The notes beneath the pieces are model-generated. The model ran no database searches and was not told where the DNA came from. It saw nothing but the letters and a program-made list of their open reading frames with translations. From Sulfurovum sp. (GTDB lineage: Bacteria; Campylobacterota; Campylobacteria; Campylobacterales; Sulfurovaceae), in contig JALWME010000217.1 of NCBI GenBank assembly GCA_027083995.1, positions 1-36,550 of the forward strand: DNA of 36,550 bases, read 5' to 3'. The position numbers and the translations under genes are program-made. Below, in pieces: positions 32,941 to 36,550 of this stretch (positions within the stretch are counted from its first letter, which is position 1; every line of letters starts with the position of its first letter).

Positions 32941-34166
32941 TATTTGTATGTATTTTTGCCCTTTTTTCTATGTCTCAAGCTAAGGAGCTTATGGTTGTCT
33001 CTAATGATGAACTCATCATCAGAGGGTTACTTTATGATGAATATCAGGCCTATGGTGACTCCCGAGAAGTCTATGCAAGGCTTTTTGATGCTACTGGGGA
33101 AGAGGCATATCTTTTTAAAGAAGCAACAGCGTCATTGTTAGGCAGGACGCATGTATATGAGAGTATCAAAAGACTTAAAGCTTGGGATGATACACATCCT
33201 AATAATCCAAAAATACAACGCCTTCTTATTCCACTTTATCTGACTGTCAATCAAGTGGGTTCTGCTAAAATTCAAGCTGAGTATTTATTGGAACGTTCAT
33301 CAAGTCCTTTAGATTTAGAATTGGCTTCAAACCCTTTTTTATATACAGGCGAATTTGATCGTGCATTAGAACTTTTGTCAAAAGTATATGAAGCGATGCC
33401 TAAAGAGATTATTTTGTTACGTATGGCCGATATTATGGATGAGTATACGAACGAACGTTTAAAAGCCATACAGTTACTGGAGACACACCGTAGGATGAAT
33501 ATCTCTTCGAGTGATGTACTCGTAAAGTTATTGGTGATGTATAGTAAAGAAAAAGATGTCGATGGACTGCTGGAAACCTACAAAGCACTCTATGAACAAA
33601 ATAAAGATGAAAAAGTACTGGGTAAAATAATAGATGTTTATGCATATAAAGGTGATATGTTGGGTGCTATAGCATTTCTAGAAAAATATAAAGTTGGAGA
33701 TACTCTACTTTATGAACTTTATAAAAGTAAAAAACTTTTTAAAAAAGCACTAAACTTGGCAGAACGGAAATATATTGAAAGTAAAGATCCTAGATGGATA
33801 GCAGAAAAAGGTATTTTGATTTTTGAAAATGCCAAAGACAAAAACGATAAAAATATGATAGATGAGGTACTTTCATATTTTTCAAAAGCTATAGCTATGG
33901 GAGTAGATGACAGTATTTATCTAAACTACTATGGATACACGCTTATAGACAAAGAAGTAGATATAAAAAAAGGTATAAGCATTATAGAAAATGCCCTACA
34001 TCAACAGCCCAATAATACCTATTATCTAGACTCCCTTGCTTGGGGGTATTATAAAGAAGGTAAATGTGCTAAAGCATATAAGCTTATGAAACGTGTTGTT
34101 GAAGAAGAGGGCTTGGAGGAAGAAGAGATTATAGAGCATTGGCAAGCCATAAAGAAGTGTAAATAA
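32922..34166 (+). CDS. Exported TPR-repeat protein, 414 residues
   Basis: Signal peptide (about 1-20, ending SMSQA) followed by tetratricopeptide-like helical repeats across the mature protein, for example FDRALELLSKVYEAMP, YSYFSKAIAMGVDDS and NNTYYLDSLAWGYYKEGKCAKAYKLM (quoted in part: YYLDSLAWGYYKEGKCAKA). Proteins of this kind are periplasmic or outer-membrane scaffolds. No enzyme motif is seen. GTG 32922 lies within the YkgJ-like gene and has only a weak AGAAAAG before it. The trpC promoter begins just after its stop. Confidence 0.78.
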   Translation: MSWYRLVFVCIFALFSMSQAKELMVVSNDELIIRGLLYDEYQAYGDSREVYARLFDATGEEAYLFKEATASLLGRTHVYESIKRLKAWDDTHPNNPKIQRLLIPLYLTVNQVGSAKIQAEYLLERSSSPLDLELASNPFLYTGEFDRALELLSKVYEAMPKEIILLRMADIMDEYTNERLKAIQLLETHRRMNISSSDVLVKLLVMYSKEKDVDGLLETYKALYEQNKDEKVLGKIIDVYAYKGDMLGAIAFLEKYKVGDTLLYELYKSKKLFKKALNLAERKYIESKDPRWIAEKGILIFENAKDKNDKNMIDEVLSYFSKAIAMGVDDSIYLNYYGYTLIDKEVDIKKGISIIENALHQQPNNTYYLDSLAWGYYKEGKCAKAYKLMKRVVEEEGLEEEEIIEHWQAIKKCK

Positions 34167-34178
34167 TTTACCTTTAGG

Positions 34179-34184
34179 TATAAT
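34179..34184 (+). promoter_or_regulatory. -10 box of trpC
   Basis: GGTATAATACG contains TATAAT at 34179-34184, 27 bases before ATG 34212, with a GGAATAG ribosome site. The -35 is weak. Confidence 0.6.
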
Positions 34185-34211
34185 ACGCAGAATTTAAAAT
34201 ATGGAATAGAT

Positions 34212-35006
34212 ATGGCTCAAATATTAGATGACATCATCAAAAAAACAAAAGCAGACTTAGAGAAACGCAAAGTAGAGTTTCCTATGGAGTGGCTGGGACG
34301 TTCATTGGCATTTAACCCTTTTGCTCCTAAAGATGTAAAATCAGCACTTCGGGCTACAGAGCAGAACCCTTACCGCATCATTGCCGAAGTCAAAAAAGCA
34401 AGTCCTTCCAAGGGTGTGATACGTAAAGATTTTGATCCTGTAACCATCGCACAATCATACGAACAAGGTGGTGCAGACTCCCTTTCTATACTTACTGAAC
34501 CACATTTTTTTCAAGGAGACAAAGAGTATCTTGGAATGGTTCGCAGATATGTAAACTTACCACTGCTTAGAAAAGACTTTATTATAGACAAGTACCAGGT
34601 ACTTGAGGCTTTAGCTTTTGGTGCAGACTATATCTTGCTTATTGCTATGGCACTTTCTCGTAAAGAACTTAAAGAGTTACATGACTACGCATTGCATCTT
34701 GGGTTAGATGTACTTGTGGAGGTACACAACAAAACAGACCTTGTCAAAGCTATTTTTGCAGGGGCTGATATCATAGGTATCAATCACCGTAATCTTGAGA
34801 GTTTTGAGATGGATATGAGACTAAGCGAGAAGCTTATACCTCTTATCCCAAATGGCAAAATCATCGTAGCAGAATCAGGTATCAATGATCATGAGACTGT
34901 AGTAGAACTTTCTAAAGTAGGAGCTGATGCATTTTTGGTTGGGGAACATTTTATGAGACAAGATGATGTTACTGGAGCTTTAAAAGACCTAAAGTATGGG
35001 GTTTAG
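34212..35006 (+). CDS. trpC: Indole-3-glycerol phosphate synthase
   Basis: Closes the indole ring in tryptophan synthesis. The 264-residue TIM barrel shows [11 protein letters not shown] (substrate-binding Lys and Ser), [32 protein letters not shown] and VAESGI, the complete set of family motifs. It stands alone rather than in a trp operon and is not fused to TrpF. It has its own -10 box and overlaps the convergent yqeY gene by 4 bases with no room for a terminator. Confidence 0.96.
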   Translation: MAQILDDIIKKTKADLEKRKVEFPMEWLGRSLAFNPFAPKDVKSALRATEQNPYRIIAEVKKASPSKGVIRKDFDPVTIAQSYEQGGADSLSILTEPHFFQGDKEYLGMVRRYVNLPLLRKDFIIDKYQVLEALAFGADYILLIAMALSRKELKELHDYALHLGLDVLVEVHNKTDLVKAIFAGADIIGINHRNLESFEMDMRLSEKLIPLIPNGKIIVAESGINDHETVVELSKVGADAFLVGEHFMRQDDVTGALKDLKYGV

Positions 35007-35446
35007 CTAAGAATTTTTTTTACCATTTCATTGATACGCCCACCGTCTGCACGGTTTCCTATGGTTGATTTGGCTGCTCCCATAACCTTACCCATATCTT
35101 TCATGCTCTTAGCACCTACAGAAGAGATAAGTTCGTTTAACGCTGTTTCTAGTTCTGTATCATCCATGGGTTCTGGAAGGTAGGACTTCACAATGTCTAT
35201 TTCTGCATTCTCTTTTTTCACAAGGTCATCTCTGTTAGCATCAGCAAATTGTGTTTTGGCATCTTCTCTTTGCTTGAGGTACTTCATAAGGATACTTTCT
35301 ACATCAGCATCAGTAATATCTCTACGTTGGTCTACTTCTATCTGTTTGATACTTGTTTGTATGTTACGAAGAGTATCTCTTTTGCTGACATCTTTAGCTC
35401 TCATGGCATCTTTGATATCAGATTTGATTTGTTCTTTTAAATTCAT
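35003..35446 (-). CDS. yqeY: GatB/YqeY domain protein
   Basis: A 147-residue helical protein of the YqeY family, related to the tail domain of GatB in the tRNA amidotransferase. It begins [18 protein letters not shown], contains [20 protein letters not shown] and [10 protein letters not shown], and ends with [22 protein letters not shown] (quoted in part: [18 protein letters not shown]), all standard. It may help tRNA-dependent amidation, but the free-standing protein's role is not settled. GGAGAGAAAACT before ATG 35446 is the ribosome site. Confidence 0.92.
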   Translation of the reverse strand: MNLKEQIKSDIKDAMRAKDVSKRDTLRNIQTSIKQIEVDQRRDITDADVESILMKYLKQREDAKTQFADANRDDLVKKENAEIDIVKSYLPEPMDDTELETALNELISSVGAKSMKDMGKVMGAAKSTIGNRADGGRINEMVKKILS

Positions 35447-35508
35447 AGTTTTCTCTCCATATTTTTTATAATCAAAAATTTCTAATGCATATTTTGGGAT
35501 AATTATAC

Positions 35509-35514
35509 TATAAT
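35509..35514 (+). promoter_or_regulatory. -10 box directly before a possibly leaderless gene
   Basis: TATAAT at 35509-35514 is followed by five bases and ATG 35520. No ribosome site fits between them. A second AT-rich hexamer (GATAAT, 35499-35504) could give a slightly longer leader but still without a Shine-Dalgarno sequence. Confidence 0.5.
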
Positions 35515-35519
35515 ATTTT

Positions 35520-35801
35520 ATGACAATAAAAATAAATGATGAAATATTTGACCCAAAAGAGATAACACAACTTTACCCGGCTGCTGTGATTAAGACAGGT
35601 GATGGCGATGAGACCACACAGGTAAGTATGCAGTGGGTAGAAAAAGAGGGTAAAGATAAGGTAGATTTGGTTGGCTATGGTATTTTTATACACTTGGGAA
35701 AAGAAGATATCAGAACTTTTATGTATGATACCAAAGAAGAGATGGATGAGGTGGCTGCCAGTATAGCTGAACAAATTAAACAACGAAGAGATGGACAGTA
35801 A
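35520..35801 (+). CDS. Unknown small cytoplasmic protein, 93 residues
   Basis: I do not recognise it. The 93-residue protein is acidic, with no signal peptide, cysteines or membrane segment: a beta-rich first half (MTIKINDEIFDPKEITQLYP, VDLVGYGIFIHL) and an amphipathic C-terminal helix (KEEMDEVAASIAEQIKQRR). ATG 35520 is the only usable start and has no ribosome site; the TATAAT just before suggests leaderless translation. It overlaps or abuts the following TPR gene, so the two are probably one operon. Confidence 0.7.
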   Translation: MTIKINDEIFDPKEITQLYPAAVIKTGDGDETTQVSMQWVEKEGKDKVDLVGYGIFIHLGKEDIRTFMYDTKEEMDEVAASIAEQIKQRRDGQ

Positions 35802-35802
35802 G

Positions 35803-36447
35803 ATGACTACATTCCAATTTTTACTTCTTATTATTGCTGGGGGTATTTTTTACCTTTTCTTTAAGCAACTTTTTTCAGGAAATCATCCTAAACGCGGTGT
35901 AGATTTTGAAGCGAAAACAGCAGATGAACAGATAGGTGGGATCAATCGTCCAGATAAAACATTTTCTGCACCTAAGGTACAGCCTACACGTATGGAACAG
36001 CTTCTTGGTATGGCTGATGAAGCCATAAAACAGAAAGATTTTGAAGAGGCACACAAAGCTTTAGGTTCTGCACTTATAGTAGAGGCAGAAAATATGGATG
36101 CCTTACAGAAGATGGGTTTTGTAGCTATGGAACTTGAATATTATGATGAAGCCAAAGAGGTATATGAGAAGTTACTGACTTTAGATGAAAATGATGACAT
36201 GGCACATGCATTGTTAGCCAATGCACTTCATAAACTAGGAGATGAAGCAGGTGCACAGATACATCATGAAAAAGCCATTATGCTTGATCCAGAGTATGCA
36301 CCACATCACTTTAACTATGCCAATACTCTGTATGATTTAGGTCGTACAAAAGAAGCTCTTACAGAGTACAAAAAAGCATATGAATTAGACAACTCTATAG
36401 AAGTGGCAAAAGAGATGATAGATAAGTTAGGAAATAAGCATGAGTAG
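35803..36447 (+). CDS. Membrane-anchored TPR protein
   Basis: A protein of 214 residues from ATG 35803, or 218 from ATG 35791 (either is possible; GGA seven bases before 35803 slightly favours it). One N-terminal membrane segment (TTFQFLLLIIAGGIFYLFF) is followed by a linker and at least four tetratricopeptide repeats (QKDFEEAHKALGSAL, YYDEAKEVYEKLLTLDEND, AGAQIHHEKAIMLDPEYA, GRTKEALTEYKKAYELDN). The repeats should face the cytoplasm or periplasm as a docking surface. No enzymatic motif. It follows the 93-residue unknown gene and overlaps the last, truncated gene by 8 bases. Confidence 0.8.
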   Translation: MTTFQFLLLIIAGGIFYLFFKQLFSGNHPKRGVDFEAKTADEQIGGINRPDKTFSAPKVQPTRMEQLLGMADEAIKQKDFEEAHKALGSALIVEAENMDALQKMGFVAMELEYYDEAKEVYEKLLTLDENDDMAHALLANALHKLGDEAGAQIHHEKAIMLDPEYAPHHFNYANTLYDLGRTKEALTEYKKAYELDNSIEVAKEMIDKLGNKHE

Positions 36448-36550
36448 TAATGCCTGTTTTGTTACACAGGAAGCTACAGATGACATACTGCTTCGTGTGA
36501 CCAATGTGTGTGGTGAATGTTATGATGATTTAGTCACAGGTGATACGATA
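36440..36550 (+). CDS. 5' end of an unknown gene (cut by window edge)
   Basis: ATG 36440 overlaps the TPR gene stop and opens a frame that runs off the window (37 codons). The start MSSNACFVTQEATDDILLRV followed by CGEC (about 24-27) suggests a metal-binding Cys pair. Not recognised; too short to assign. Confidence 0.55.
   Translation, partial: MSSNACFVTQEATDDILLRVTNVCGECYDDLVTGDTI

Overview
The window is a densely packed, AT-rich bacterial chromosome segment that reads as Campylobacterota (Epsilonproteobacteria), most like a free-living Sulfurovum/Sulfurimonas-type organism. This is inferred from gene content and order. fabD, the MTA/SAH nucleosidase gene and a TtcA-like gene are consecutive, and a long cluster (rluD, FN3 lipoprotein, trmB, ftsE, ftsX, envC-like, pyrH, rpoZ, spoT/rel, tyrS, oxidoreductase, amidase) follows the order I remember from Campylobacter jejuni Cj1280c to Cj1269c. 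Promoters mostly show a good TATAAT and a poor -35 box, as described for Campylobacter sigma70. No rRNA, tRNA, CRISPR array or intact insertion sequence was seen.

Layout. 1-2252: end of fabD, mtnN and a TtcA-like PP-loop protein. 2312-3264: a winged-helix regulator and a nucleotidyltransferase behind a perfect consensus promoter whose -10 lies inside a 27-nt palindrome. 3261-16361: a run of about 13 kb of mostly overlapping genes covering rRNA/tRNA modification, an FlpA-like lipoprotein, the FtsEX-EnvC-amidase cell-separation system (two tandem amidases), UMP kinase, RNA polymerase omega, a (p)ppGpp synthetase/hydrolase and TyrRS. 16414-19748: pyrophosphatase, a YtfJ-like periplasmic protein, an unknown membrane protein and an MFS transporter. 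19833-23481: rpoD divergent from leuD-leuB. 23603-28208: purU, trmL, a 50-residue membrane protein, an M48 lipoprotein peptidase and glyS. 28376-30234: a VbhA-like antitoxin/Fic toxin pair, then an MnmC-C-like FAD oxidoreductase carrying a heptanucleotide repeat. 30231-31808: two tandem bpt (N-end rule aminoacyltransferase) genes with apparently leaderless promoters. 31857-36550: trmN6-like, YkgJ-like, two TPR proteins, trpC, yqeY and small unknown genes, with a partial gene at the right edge.

How it fits together. FtsE/FtsX should energise the catalytically degenerate EnvC-like protein, which would activate the two zinc amidases at the end of the same gene run. Omega, the SpoT-type enzyme and UMP kinase tie that run to growth control. 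The two accessory modules are the most interesting parts. The winged-helix/nucleotidyltransferase pair is coupled by an ATGA overlap to the head of the housekeeping run, so its autoregulated-looking promoter may drive essential genes. The Fic module has a 48-residue antitoxin gene with the SxxxEG inhibitory motif, easily missed by gene callers. Functional statements are from motif recognition and memory; no searches were run.
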